Of a stretch of DNA of 64,000 nt, positions 14,601-29,200 are shown one piece after another. The position numbers were made by a program, and so were the translations under genes. Source of the DNA: Chaunax sp. Z400 (lineage: Eukaryota; Chordata; Actinopteri; Lophiiformes; Chaunacidae); NCBI GenBank assembly GCA_037577475.1, contig CM075188.1, positions 10,731,501-10,795,500 of the forward strand. The letters run 5' to 3'. The notes below the pieces were generated by a model. The model was not told the origin of the DNA. It made no database searches and saw nothing but the letters and a program-made list of their open reading frames with translations. The first letter of the stretch is position 1. Each line of letters starts with the position of its first letter.

Positions 14601-17600
14601 ATCAGCCCAGCTCTCTTATTGTAGATTAAACTGTCTATTAGTCTCTTTAGCGTCCCAATTCAATTAGTTTCCTCTGGGTCAAACCACCAGAGAGAATACT
14701 TACAAAAAAAGAAGAAAAAAAAGACAAGGCTTCAGACACATCTCTTTATTATTTATGTTGCAGCAGACTCGTATCACTCTGCCCGCAGGCTGACAGATGA
14801 CACTTAGTATTTGGTGAAGACAGATAGAGGGAGAAAGAGACTGAATAAGTGACAGATTTCACTATGAGTAACATCTTTGAAGGCATTCAACTAACTGCAC
14901 CAACTGTGTGTATCGAGGAGACAGTGAGGAGTATCCACTATCATCAGCAGCAGTGACACACAGGAGGCTGTTACGGGGTTGTGAATGAGTGCTTCAGAGT
15001 GGGAGAGTGGCCTGAGTCAGGAGAGAGATTGTTGATGGGACTGATTCTATCTTGAGGCAAATCTGGTGATGATGTCAAGTGCAAACCACAGAGCAGATGA
15101 AAAGCTGTGAGATGCTGCAGAGCTGAGAGATCTAAAGGGAGATACTATCTCCTGATTGTAAGCAGTATATTGTCTGAATATCCCAAAATAATATACAATA
15201 CAAAAAGTCAACAGACTGTGATCTTAAAGAGTGAAATCAGATCTGACATGCTGTACAGTTGTAATACTACATATCCCGTAATACTGTGTAAGCTGGCATG
15301 TGCTGCAAAATCTTCATGTGTCAGGTCTTTCATTTCTTTTATCTTTTATTGAAAGATACTAAAATGGTGTAGGGTCATGACATTTTGCTGACTGTACAAG
15401 AGACTGTTTCAGAAAGCAAACAGGCTTACAGTCGCACATGTACGTCAAATAAAATAGTAAACACATTCATCAGGAGATCGTGGTTCAGACAACACTGTGA
15501 GCAATGCTTGAATAAAGGCTGACTGTTCATAATGGTGATTGACTGTATGAGCGAAACTCAGCAAGGGCTAATCATCATTACTGAGAATGAATGTGTGTGG
15601 AGAAACATTAGAGTATAATCGAGCCACAGAGGTTGAAAGTGAGCTAAATTAACAGATCAGAGTGAAGACAGGCAACATAATATGTTTGTTACCTGGTTAG
15701 AAAAAAGTCGTTGTGTTTTGCTGACATATGTATTGAGCTCCAGTGTGTTTTTGCATCTGACTGACTGAGTCTTTCTGTGCAAAGACATTAAAATCTCACC
15801 CCATCATGAACCAAAGCCTTCCATGTGTGCTCCAGTTTCTTGATGAGCCTGCAGAAACAAAGACAGTTTAACACAGTGATGTGAAACATGTCTTATATAT
15901 TCAGGTCATATACAAATGAATACAAGCGGCATGTCTGCAGGCTGAGGACTTAAAACGTACTCTCTGAGGTGATTACGTTAACAGTAGGTACACAGAGTGG
16001 TGATCACCTGTAGGACTGCAGGATGTCAATGATTCCAATGTAGAGGAGGAGTCTCTCTCCTTTTCCATTCACAGCCGGGATACCGCCCATCCTAAAAGGA
16101 GAATCAGAATGAAACTGAAGAATGTATCATGAGGTGTATTTGTATTGGTTATTAATGTACAGTCAACACTTCCTGCAGGCAACTCCCAGATCAAATTGTC
16201 AAGTGTAGTAAAAAGAGAGAGGCTGTCAGCAGGAAGCACAAATTAGTTTCTTTACTTTTGTCTGCATTATTTTGAATCATAAATCCCATTATCTAATCCA
16301 ACATGTATATGTTATGTGTCAATATGTGTCAAGCTGAGTAACATCTAATTAACTGAATTCATTGAATATAGAATATATTATAGAATATATATATTATAGA
16401 ATATAAGCACTTAGATGGCAAGATTTAAAACCAGCAGCTTTGATAAACTGTGAACATGGTGATACACAACTATTGAATCTTCAAGACTGCAGACAAAAAA
16501 TGCTTTGTTTTGATTTGATCCTACAAACTAAGATGTTATTTCTACCTGAAATATAATGTCTGAGAGTCTAACGGTTAAGGCTGGGAATTTTTATTTCTTT
16601 TCACTAACGTGCAGAGAGAATTAAGATGTTTTTGTTTGAAGGTTATTTGTATTAATCTTCCAAAGACTAAAGAAACTTCCTTCACTCCAGAATCATAATT
16701 TGATAGCAGGTTTTAAGAATATTGTCTTTTTGGACTAGATCATATTTTTTTTAAGGAATGTTTGCCCACTTGCACTTTTAATTGCAGGTGTTCAGACTGT
16801 AGACAGGTTCAAATGTAAAAAAAAAAACAACCTGTTTCCTTGCAAAATATTGTACATGGATTTCAGTTTAAATTGAAGTGCTAAAATCAGTTTAAGTCAA
16901 GCTTGAAGCACTAAAAGGATTTGAAGAGTCAGTTGGATTTAAGAACTGGGAGTGTCCAATAAAATGTAAGCAGTAAAAAAAAAAAAAAAAAGACACACTC
17001 GTCTCACTGGCTAAACTCACGTGTCGTCAGTGTCGATGGAGCCTCCGCAGGCAGCTCCTCCCTGGATGGACTCCATGGCTGTGGAGTACAGGGCCTTCTG
17101 CTGGGCCACGGGCCTTTTCTCATCGCTGCCACTCTGGGAGCCCTCCATCTGCTTCTCCCTCTCTGCCTGGTCCATGTTGTGAACCCCAAGCAGCAGACTG
17201 TAGTCCATGATCTTAAAGCTTTCCAGCACCTGAGCAGAAGGACAACGTGGAGGTGTGCAGTGATGGACAGACACGTGACATATAACTGGGTACAAGATTT
17301 TATCCAGTGTCAGCACCCGAGGGAATGAGAGCTTGAAAACTGGGCACGTCAATGCTTGTACACAGCGACACACAAGCATGCATAGTGTACCTTAATGAGC
17401 AATGTATAAGACAGCCAGTGTGTGCACATATAATCTCTCCAAAGCACATGCATAATGAAAGTAAACAGAAGGTGGTGATTTACAAGAGAAGGGTAGGCCT
17501 GCTACTAGACGAGACACCTTGTTAAACCTCTTGCTCATAACAAAGCTCTGATTTATAGTGAGGGATCCTGGGAGTGCCAAACACTCTCATAAATAGCATT

Positions 17601-20600
17601 TTCTTTCACTGCCTTCTCCGCTCCTGTCTCCCCTACTCTCTTATTAATCAGGGGAGTATAAGCATCATGGAGTTTCCAACTCTTATCCATTTCCTTTTGT
17701 GGACTTCCTACAGTACTCTCACAGAGACACAGTGTTATAGCATCACTTTATCCTTCCACCTATCATCTCTCTAATCCTTCCCTCTCACTGTTACTGCTTC
17801 TCTCTCTCTCTCTCTCTGGTGACTCCAGATGAGGGGGTTATGTGGATCCTCCTTCAGAATCAGTAAACCACCCTCTCCATCTCCCCCTAACGTGGTTCTC
17901 CCTCCTTCTTGTCACCTCTCTCCTCTGTTTATCTCAACGTAAAATAGAAGTGGAGCTGTACTGTATCCTGTCCCTCCATCTAACTCACCAGGCAGTCTCT
18001 CTGTAGAGTCTTGACCAGCGCGTTGTAAGTGTCCTGGTCCAGCATCAGTCCATCCTGCAGGTCTTGCATGAAGTCCAGGTCTTTGAATGTGGGCTTGGCC
18101 TTCTCTCTTTCCTTCTTGGATGCTCGCCTCTTGTAGGTGGAGCCCTTCATGTCGTATTTGAGGTGCATGCGAACCACGCGGGGAAGAACGTTGTTCATCA
18201 CAACCACGCGGATGTTCTTCCCGCCCGACTGGACACAGTAGAGGCCGAAAAACTTAGGCAGCAAAGTGCGTGGGTTCTGATTCAAGTTCTGGAGGACGGG
18301 GGAAAACAAACACTCAATTTCAGAAACTAATAGGACAACAGATTTTACAGTGTTTACATTATGAAACACTTGCTTGTATTGATGCAAAAAGAAGCTGCAG
18401 AACATTTTGAAAAAACAAGTATTAAAACGTTTAAGATTTTAAACATGTATAATTCATAGTAGCCTTTCTTAAAGTAAAATCTTTCATAAAAAAGTACCAC
18501 TAAATTTCAGAGACAATACATTAATCTCTCAGATCTGGATTGATGGATGATCCAGATTATAATCCAGTTGTGGATAGTGGGGGAAAATCATGAGTTATCC
18601 AAGTCCGGGTATTTTTATTTGGATTGGCCTTTTATTATTTCTAATGATAGTGACAAAATGCTAAAATTAAAAAAAGAAAAGGAAAAAAAAGGCCATAATT
18701 GTCAATGTGGTTGAAAACAGATTTCTAGCCATATTACAAAAAAAATGTATTGGAATTCCTGATTAAAATCTGTTTGAAATGAATGACCTTTCATGAGCCA
18801 CCAAAACCCTAACTGATAGAAAGTTTCATCTTGGATTTGAAATTGAGACCTTTTTACTTAGCTTCTGACAATTTATTGACTAAATAAACAATTGATTATT
18901 AGAGATTATTCAATGATGACAGCAATGACGCCCTGCAGGAGAGGAAGTGCACCAGAAATAACTACAACAATAAGTGAAACCTTATTTAAGTAGGTACTTA
19001 ACTTCCAAACAATGCTCTTTTTATCTGCATGTTATCACAAAATAAACATAAACATGGACAAATCTTCTAAATAGTACTTGACGAAGTACCTTGCTACATT
19101 ATGCTTGTGCCTTTTACGCTACACAATACTGTGGCTTAACCAATCTGTGCTAAATATTTCAGTAGTCTATCCAAACAAGTGAGGTTAGTCTGAGCTGGGT
19201 GCTCCGTTAAAAAGCTGCTTTGACCTTGGGACCAGGGCCAGCTCAGTCCCATTAGAGGAATGAGAGGGAAGAGAAAAAGAGTGCTGGAGAGACCTGGTCC
19301 ATGTAGTGATAACACGCAGTATTAAGGAGTAGAAATTACTTCAAGAGGAGACAGAAGGAGGACCAGACAGAGGAGAGATGAGAGATGAACATGGCACTTG
19401 AAAGGCACTCTGTAAATGATGTTCAGATGAAAACTGGGTGAGAGAGAGCAGCAAAATGAGAGAGAGAGAGAGAGAGGCAGGCAGAGAGAGAAAAAGAGTG
19501 TCCTCTGCCCTCAGCCACACACGACCCTTCTTTCAGTGTTAGGCGGGGGGAGAGCAGTGATGAACCAACAACACAGACACGTGAGGGAGAGGAGGGAGAG
19601 GAGGGAGAGGAGGGGTGGAGAGCACATATGAGCATGAGAGAAAGGCAGGAGGAAAAAGAGTGGATTAAAACACGGTGCAGGGAGAGAGATAAGGGAAAAT
19701 AAATTACAGCGGTGAGAGTGATAAGAAATGAAAATGTGAGACAGGATGGAAAGACTAGGTGTGTACTACTGTGGAAGGAGAATACACAGAGGGAGAGAAG
19801 CGGCAGCAGTGGAGTCGGTTACATCACTGTGATTTGTATGCTGCCCAGAGGCAGTTCCTCAGCCAGCCCAATAACATCAGCCAGTCAGCTGTGGAAGTCA
19901 TGAGCAGCTCCACCAATGGCTGCCTCTATGTTGCCTGTTATGGCTGATACAAATACACATGAGCTGTGCGACTGATGCTGCATTTTGCTACAGTGCTTTG
20001 CTGGTTATTAATTTTCTTCTTCAAGGGGGGGGTCAATTATTCTGTAAATCCATAAAATGCAATCAATCAGATTTTGTGTGGTTTTCACTCTGTGTTTATC
20101 TTGGAATGGGCTTGATCTGCCTGTCTATCTGTGCTATTCTGTCCTCGGGTTATTTCCATCTCATATGAGCCTGAATCTCTCATTCTTAATTAAACTTCCT
20201 TTTTAGACCAATTGTAACTACAGAAATGCTCCAGTGCACGACCAAAATGATGGAAAAGGTCACAGTAAATGTGCTGAGCCTTTAAAGTCCCTCAGTGATT
20301 AAATGAATTCCTGCAGTGGTCTTTGGTCTTGGCTGTCGGCACATGAATAAACACAAAGCTGTAGGCAGTGAACCTTAAAGAGGCTGGAATGGCAGCATGG
20401 ACATACATGGAGCTGTTTCTGGTTAAGTTCATTCACAACGAGGCCCGCAGACTGTGGAGAGGCTCAGAGGGGGTGTACTGTCGAAACACAGTGAGCAGTC
20501 TCTAATGAAACCGCATGGCTCGAGGTTTCGTTTGCAAATCATAGAGATGTTATGTCGGCTTTAACAAGAAAAGCATGCCACGCTCTGAGGAGAGATTTCC

Positions 20601-23600
20601 AGGGTCTTATATAAACCCGAGATCTAAAAATACGACTTAAAACAAGTACATCAGTGAAGATAGCGTCTAAATCAAACTGAGTGTGTGCAGCAGCCTCCTC
20701 AGATATGTGAGCAGTGACAAGCCTCTCCACCCAACTGTGTGCTCACTGTATGTACATGTGTTTTCATATGATCAAGACAGGATTATAGTTTTATTTGAGC
20801 TATATATTTGTAAGCATGAGGAATATTTATTCAGTGTACATTGTACTGCATGTGTGATGCCTATCAGGAAGGGAAAAGGGGCGAAAGTAATGAACCTTAA
20901 AGCAACTAATAAGGCTCACTAGGCTAGTACAACTCAAGTCACACAGTGAGCTCGTTTGATTTTGACATTACACACTGACATGGAGTTTTTCTCACACACA
21001 CTTACCATGTAGTATCCAGGCAGCAGTTTCTGTAAGAATTCAGCCTCCTTGTGCATCACAGTCTTGATGATGAACTCGTCGTCCCTTGTAAGGTAGAAGA
21101 CCGAGCCACTCGCTCCAGGATTGGACAGCTCGATCAGAGGCTCATTACACAGAGAGTACTGCAGAGAAGTAAAAAAACACACACACACACACACACAAAG
21201 GGACAGAGAAATATGGTCAAAACATAGAAAACCTTTGGTTGACAATTGGATAAGTCTACAATTAACCTGGCCTATTGGCCTAAAACAACACTTTTTGTAA
21301 ATCTACATCACAAACCCATAAGAACAGCAGTTTCTGATTGCCTAATCCTTAATTAAGTTATCGTTGGATAAACATGGTCAAAGTCTTTAATAAAGCCATC
21401 ACAGTATCATCATAGTCTATCATAGTCTTTGTGGAAATTTGCTGTATATAAGAAAATCTGGTTTGGCATCTCATGCCAAAAATGTTCCTCGGAACACCTA
21501 CGTCTTTTCTACAGTTTTGCAATTAAAGAAATGAGACAAAGAATATTGATTTTCAACATTTTGTCCAGGAAAATGAATTCTGTCAACATAAATCCCCCAG
21601 ATCAAAAGGCACCACTTCAGTACTTTGTTGCTGTACATAGAATATTTTGAGCAAAAATATGAAACAGTTTTTGAGTTATAAATGAAATGAGTCAGACGGA
21701 TGAATGGAAGGAACCCATTCCTATGTCCCCCTCCTCACTTCGCTCATGGCAGAGGATAAAAATACTCCCAGTAATACATGTCAAAAGCTAAACTATATAA
21801 TGTTGAATGGGAATACAGAATAAAAATATTCAATATTTTAGATCATTTGCAGTCATTGTATATACAGCCAGTGATAGAGGATAGAGGTAACTCCCTCAAC
21901 GCATTATTAGAGTATTCAATTTAGCATTGCACACATATAATATTGTCAGATTGACAATGGACCATTAAAAAAAAACACAAAAAAAACCAACAACTAAAGA
22001 ACTGATTCCAAAACCACAGACAGTTCAATTTTGATTTGGTTGTGTTATGCTGGTAGCGGTCTTTAAGAGGTGGAGTGCTCTTTTAATGCAGAATGATAAT
22101 CTGACTCCATCCCCCAAGATTCAAAACATCAAAACATGTGAATAAGGAGTCACCTGCAGAGCTGACAGAGATTAAAAACCCTCTTGTTCAAGCACAAACA
22201 ACACGTTGAGACAAACATACGATGAAATAGCACCCAAGATCAATAAAATAAATCTAACTCATACTCTTAACACGCTCTCATGATGTAGAGACAAACAGAC
22301 ACACTCATAAATACACATAATGGTAGAACTGATGAAGAAGAAATGATGGTATGAAGTACAAAGAGTGAAGAAGACGTATAGATTTGATTTTTAGGTGTTA
22401 AATAATTGCTGCTTTGAAACTCCATCTTTGTTAAAACACATATTGGACTCATTACTAGTGTGATGATGAGCACAGCTTATTAGCACATTATGTCCATCTC
22501 TCCCTGCTGAATAAAAGCAAATAATGACAGATATCATTTTTAAAAAGGTGAAGCTGCCCACCTTCTGGTAATGAAACATCCCTTTCAGAGGAGCCTGACA
22601 TAATTTCATATCTTTTTTTTTTACATTTTACAAAAGATGACCCACAGTGGCACGTAAATGGATGTTATCCTCACACCTAGAAGGCAATTTACCAGACAGG
22701 AAAGTCTTTTGCTGGATAAAACAACCTTAAAGGTGAGAAGGTCGACTTGGGAAATGTAGTGGATGAATATGGACACCATTAAAATCTGTTGGCACTTTAG
22801 TCCTGTGTGGTAGCAAATGTTGCTGTATCAGAAAGGACTCCTGAATAAGTCATTGAAGCATCGGAGTTTGTTTAGCCAAACCTTTGCCCCCTAAACACTC
22901 AATCAGGACTGTTAATGCAATCTGAGTTTCCAGTTCAGGTTTAAAGACTGAAGGGGGGTCGAGCCTTTGCTGTTAGGGTCCTTGGATGTACAACAAAGAA
23001 AACACATTTTTATTGAAAGGCTTTCCCTGCTTTCAATTTTCAGGTCTATTTCAATTCTTAAATTTTAAGTTCTACCACATTTTATTAATATTATTAAGTT
23101 AGTATTAATAACTTGTACTAACATTATACATCCACGCAAGCTACTAACTTAGTAGTTTGTATGGATGTATGTAAAGTGTATGAACTCAATCCGTAGTTTC
23201 TGATTGTAAGAAACTATATGATATATATAAACTATATAATAAAAGTCATGAAATCTTTGCCAAGAAATAACTCTACTCTGGTGCTGCAAAGATATTGTAT
23301 GACGGCAAGATCACTTTGTCATCTAATCACCAGCGGCATAGCTCGTGTGTGTGGATGGAGTGAATGATCTTGTCCTAACTACAACTCTTTGCTAAACAAA
23401 CTGGACAGGTAGTTGAATGCACCGAAGCGTGACACGGGTGACTACAAAACGTTAACTAGTGGACTGCTGACAGCGCTGACAGTGACATTTTTCTGAGACG
23501 TCATTGGACAAATAGCTCCTGTGCAGTCGCGTTATGTTAAACAGTGGCATCCATCATGATGCCGCCTGGTTCACTTGAATGAATTAGCAAGCTTGTTAGC

Positions 23601-26190
23601 TAACACTGATTCCATTCATCCAATGTCAGACTGGTGAACTTGGAAAGTTTAAATGCTTTTCTTTCAATTAAGCTGGAAGGCATGTTAAAATGAGGTACCC
23701 CTATTTATTTTTATGCATTTTCCTATTAACCTAGCAGAGGGTGGTAACATTTGCATATAAATATCAACTGACTTTGTTTTCAATTGTGTCTGTAGTGTGA
23801 ATTTCCTTTTATATGAACACTTTAATTACACATAGTCCACATTCATTTTCAGATGTTTGGTGATCATTTTAACCTCTTCTGTATTTCCACTGTGGATCAT
23901 TTGCATTTAACCTGATTCCCATGCATTACTGCCTGACAGATCATTTATGCTACTGCCAGCTGACATGATTTTAAAGCTATTCTTATCTGATTTTTGCCCT
24001 CCAAATGTCTTAAAATGCAGATCAGCAAAATCTAATTTTTTTTCCGGTGGTATGCTCGTGAAACCTGCAAGCAAGCTCAGTTATTGGACCTCAGTATTTC
24101 TACAACTCTGTGACCGGCCATGACTGAATCATACAAAAAGCTTAAAATGAGTCTTTTTGTGTGTTGGTGATGTGATGACCCAGATGACCTGTGAGGACAT
24201 ATGGTGATGAGCGTTGATGAGGGATGGCAAGCTGCAGACCTTCGCTCTCTCCTCCCATCTCCCCATTGCATGGCTTCTCTTCCTTACTCTTCCCCTCTCA
24301 GCTCCCTGCATCTCATCCACAGTTTTCATTCTATTAATTCTTTTCAAGCATCTTTTTCAAGTTTTGCTTCCCTTGTTTCTTTACACCCCTCTTTCACTTT
24401 GTGCCGTATGAAAAAGTTCTTACACAGATGATGATGCAGCTACGGGCGACTGAAATCTTACCAGGTAGTCATCCGGCCTGATGCCAAACAGTTCTCTGAA
24501 GTAGCGGAAGGCCACAGGAGCGTATGTTTTAAAGCGGAAGTCTGGGAAATGGTGTGCTGGAGTGAGATTGCTGCCTTCACTAAGGTACAGAAACAATATC
24601 ACAGGACATACAATGAGAAAGGTAGATTCAACTTAACATTCTCAAACAGGTAGGTTAAGAAATACCAGTTCATATGAAGATCCACTCTAGCAACATATCA
24701 GCGACATACATTAATATTGCATTATTCATATGTGCACTGGTAACATACTGCATGTATACAGAGAGGGTTTTATGTGTTTGGCTGAGACCTGGGGAAAAAG
24801 ATGCTCTCCACCACGTAGAAGTCCTGCATCAACACATCTCTTTCAGGTTTGGAGCTCAGGTTGCCCACCGTGTAACCGATGCCCAGCTGGATGGCACCTT
24901 TCAAGGCTGAGGATGTGGTCTGTGAGGGAGGTAGAGAGAGATGTGGTGAGAGAAACACTTGCCCCTTCTTTACCCCTCTCTGTCAATGAAAGGATTTGAT
25001 AAAAAAATCATTAGCATTTAATGTTTGCAATATGTGTTCTGTTTTTGTGCATAGTGGAGTCCTAGATCTTGACATGCTTGGAACCAGAGGATAGACGGTC
25101 CATGCTGTCAACAGCACCTTCTTGTAAGTGGTTTCGCCTGATGCATCCACCCCTCTGTGGCCAATCTTCTTTCCCTGACCTGGCTGGCCTGAGGATGAGG
25201 ATGGCATCTGACCAGGGGTAGAGGGAGAGAGACTTAAGAGCATTATGGGAACAGAAGGGTTTGTACCTGTTCATTACCGTTGATTAATTAAATATTCAAG
25301 ACTGAGGAGTAACACATCATCAACACATCAGGTCAGATTTCAAGCAGCGTCATGAACTGACTTATCAGTCTGACACAAACTGCACAGCATGAGGCCTGAT
25401 AGCACAGTTTGAAAAATAATCTGTTTTAATGGTAGATGCTGCAGCCGATACTTCTGATCTCACATCTGATGTAAATATGTCTGGAGCTGTTGTAAGTAAT
25501 GTTTAAAAAAAATCAACTTTTTAGTTTAAATTGGCATTTAATAAGAATTAAATGTTAGTCGGTCTCAAATTAAACTGTGCAATACACTTGAATGTTTGCT
25601 TTAACATACAGTACTGCAGCTGCAGTGCAAGACAAATGGGATTTACCATATAAGGAGGATCAACATAATCTGAGCCAAGTTTTCTACCAAAGATGGAGAA
25701 TAGTGATAGAAAAGTGCTATTTAATTATTTTTGTATAATGTTCTGGTTCTCTGTTGTCTTCATGTGAGGTAGATTCTGTGGTGGTTTCATTAGTGTTGGG
25801 CTAAAATCAAAGGACAGGTAGCTATTGATATGGAGAATCAAAAATGAACTACAAACAGAGGTGTAACAGAGCAGACGATCACAGCGACAGATGGCAGCTC
25901 ACCTCTGTGATGAAGGCTTTCTTAGCAGCGGCATCTGAAGGAGAGAGAGAGAGAGAGAGAGCAGAGGAAGAGATGACTGTTCGCCCCACTGAGACAAAGA
26001 GGCTCCATTTCTCAGTATCATTCGTTTTCTCTGTGACGATGATGATGATGATGAATCCCAAAAGGCAGAGACAGCAGTCCAACATTATGTAATAACAGTG
26101 TCAAACAGTGTAGGAGCCTGTCAACTGGAGGAACTGCAGAAAACAGCAATGTCAGCTACAAGGACAACAAGTCCCTTTTAAACCCCTATG

Positions 26191-26282
<92 letters not shown>

Positions 26283-29200
26283 CCTCATTTGTAGCCAGGC
26301 TGTTGTTGGTCTACCAGTTTGGTCCAACTGAAATGCCTCAAATGTATTTGATGGCTTGCCATGAACCTTTATACAAACATTCATGAATGAATGGATGAAT
26401 CCTATGGACTTATCCATGAGGTTCATATTCGTGGTTTTGAGAATGTCTCATCAAGTACAGGATGGATGTTATGAAATCAAGCAATACCATGTTTTCAAAA
26501 ACAAATAGTTCAATGCTATGCTTTTCCTTTTATATTTTGTTTTTAATGCCAAAAAAAACAGTGTTCATGTCCCATAACACACAAGTTTGAGTTTCTTTGA
26601 TAATGGAGCTAACTCACAGTTTCTCCTGTAGGTGCCCAAGCACAAACTAAGCATAAGAATGCTTAGTTAACTAACTTAGTAGTAACTACCTTAGTAGTAA
26701 CTAACCCTCATCTGCCACAAATCCCACTCATAGAATGAAAGTCAACCTGTAACCATGGAAATGAAAAGAAACCCAAACGATAAACCTTCTGAAATAGCAA
26801 AAGGCACCACTTGAGTTCTTGATTGCTGTGTGTGGAAAGTTTTGTGAAAAAATATGAAATTGTTTTTGAGTTATGTTCCAAAAAAGCACAGACACCCTTT
26901 GTTCATGGAAACGGACACGGAAAGAACAGTTTTATGGAGTGGAGTGGGAGTGGACGACATACTCAGACTCTTTCCCAGGCTTTACAAGGCTAATAATAAC
27001 TGGGCTGAAATGTGCTTCACCGAGAAGCAAATGCAAACAGAACATACTATATATCGCAATTTAACAACTCTCAGAAATACAGCAGTCTTACATACAGCTA
27101 TGTTGTGATAACACTTTGTCTAATAACAGGCTGTAGCCAGAGGAGATAGAAAATCAGAGGACTGTTTTCACCAGGAAGGCCTGAAATACATGTATAATTA
27201 TAGGTGTGTGACATTCGGCATAATAATGAAGAGAGGAATTGGAGGCTGGAAAGACAGAACTCAAAAGCAAATGAAAGGGTGGAGAGATACAGAGAGGAGG
27301 GATGACACAGGCTGACTGAACCCCTCTCATCATAATCATCATAGCACCGCATCACACTCAGCCGCCCAGATGGAGGAGTTTATAGATAACAGCAGATACT
27401 GTATGTTTCTAACAGCAGCAACACAGCCTGACTGCTACGAAGGAACACAATGCAAAATGTCAGTGATCAGATTAAAGAATCCAAAGCATTTTTTCTTATG
27501 TCTTTGTTTACATTTTTCCTTCACTTCTTGCTACATGGCCTGCTAAGAAAGAAGAGGAATTTTGATTTGGGATGAATACATTTGAATTTATTGCTAACTG
27601 CGTCACATGCATTACATTTAGAAATACGTAATCTGCCTTTTTCACAGCAGACATTTTGACTTTTCCTTGCGGGAATAGAAAAGGTGTTACAGAGAGGATG
27701 GAAGCATCTGCAGCGGAGGGTGAAGCTGTGTGATTTTTGTGACGCGTCAACAGGAAGGACAAAAGCCAACTCAGGGACTTGACTGTACGTCTTTCACATT
27801 TTGGAATTAATTGTGTGATTTGTAAAACAACAATTATTCTGCTTGTAAAGGGCATCACAGACTTTGCAAGTCTGCGACTCCACACAGGATAAGCGTTCAG
27901 AGAAAATGAATGAATGAATGAATGAATGAAATGGTCTGGCTAGTTTTGAAATGCTTTGCTGATTCTGACGGCTGCTCTTAATAATCAATTAGTAGCATCA
28001 TTAATATTATATTATTATAATTATTTTGTTAGGAAATACAAAACATAGCACAAGCAGGTGCATGAATGATGGGCTGGTTCCATTAAGTGTCACAAAACAT
28101 TCTTCCAGTGAGCCAGTATGAGCACAATATAAGGACCTTCCTCGAACGCAGCCATCATTAATACACTATGATTCTCCTGCTATGACTAAACGTCTGCAGT
28201 GAAATGTGCCTGTTGTTTGGTTCTGCTACATTTCATTTACATGCAGACATGTTGTCTTGTTAAAGCAAGAAAAACACAAGTGAACCTATTAACATTATTA
28301 ATTAATAATAACCATTATTATAAATTCACTTGTCAATGCAAACTATGCTAGTGAATTAGCACAATGACCTGGAGCTAAATGGTACAGAGCAAATATTAGT
28401 GTTAGATTTAACTCCTTCTTCTGCTACGACATGAGAAACAACTGTCATGGTTTTGTGTGCCTTTAAACAATAAGGCTCACAATTCATTACAAGCGAGCCC
28501 ATAATACAGTTAGATTAGTGAATTATGATATATATGAATTGCCAAATAAGGATGACAGGAGCTGACTTTCTAGCTTCAACATGTAACCAGTACAAAATGA
28601 ATCAGCCTCCGTCAGCAGCCGAGACGGTACGACACTGAGACACTATATCACCCTGTGTCACTCAGGAGTGGGATTGCATCTCCACAGTTTGTCTCCGTTT
28701 GCAGCTGAATTGATAGCCAGCCTTCTCTGGTGCGCCTGCCTGTCTGTCTGCCTGCCTGCCTCTCGTGGATGCCCATGTGACTGAGCCACAGAATGGCCTT
28801 TTTGCCACCCCTCCTCCTGTTCTGTCTCTCTATCTTTCTCTCCCTCTGTCACACATACGCACACATTCACACCAGGATGAGCGATCCAAAGCGTGCCAAT
28901 GCAATCCCGGCAACGCTCCCTGCAAGCTGGAACATCCACGGAAAGAAATTTGAAGGAAAAAAGAAAAAAAAGAAAGGAAGAAAAACAAAATACTGCTGGG
29001 GAAGGAATGTTTGCAATGCAGATAATTAAAGAGGAGGCTCTCCTGCATGGCCTGCTGTTTATTTGTGTCTGCAGTTCCAAGTGTGTGACTGCATGTCCTT
29101 GGTGTGGATCTTTCACATCTATTCTGTTGTTTTCAAATGCCTGGTTACCTGTGCGTACAGATATTTGTGTGTTTGTATGCCGTCTACCTTACTGCAGCTG

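Larger units (their letters stand above)
14465..25207 (-). other. pip5k1c: pip5k1c kinase-domain exon cluster
   Basis: Ten exons carry the catalytic core. 25207-25118 gives the conserved [18 protein letters not shown]. 24919-24789 and 24579-24462 give the N-lobe ending FGIRPDDYL. 21158-21006 gives the GASGS loop and the catalytic Lys in IIKTV. 18288-17989 is exactly 100 codons from [13 protein letters not shown] to QRDCL. 17229-17021 has IMDYSLLLG and a variable insert, and 16091-16008 has the IID metal-binding motif in [10 protein letters not shown]. 15848-15800 and 14549-14465 complete the activation loop with [10 protein letters not shown], and the last of these ends the catalytic domain at KKSS. 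All visible catalytic motifs are intact, so the enzyme should be active. Confidence 0.92.

Noticed and set aside
26178..26426. His-Thr repeat frame across the GT microsatellite
   Set aside because: A pure dinucleotide-repeat translation.
28658..29116. 152-codon minus-strand open frame
   Set aside because: Composition follows local purine/pyrimidine bias (runs of Phe/Leu, DRETEQEE), with no domain, splice-supported context or family resemblance. It lies inside pip5k1c intron 1.
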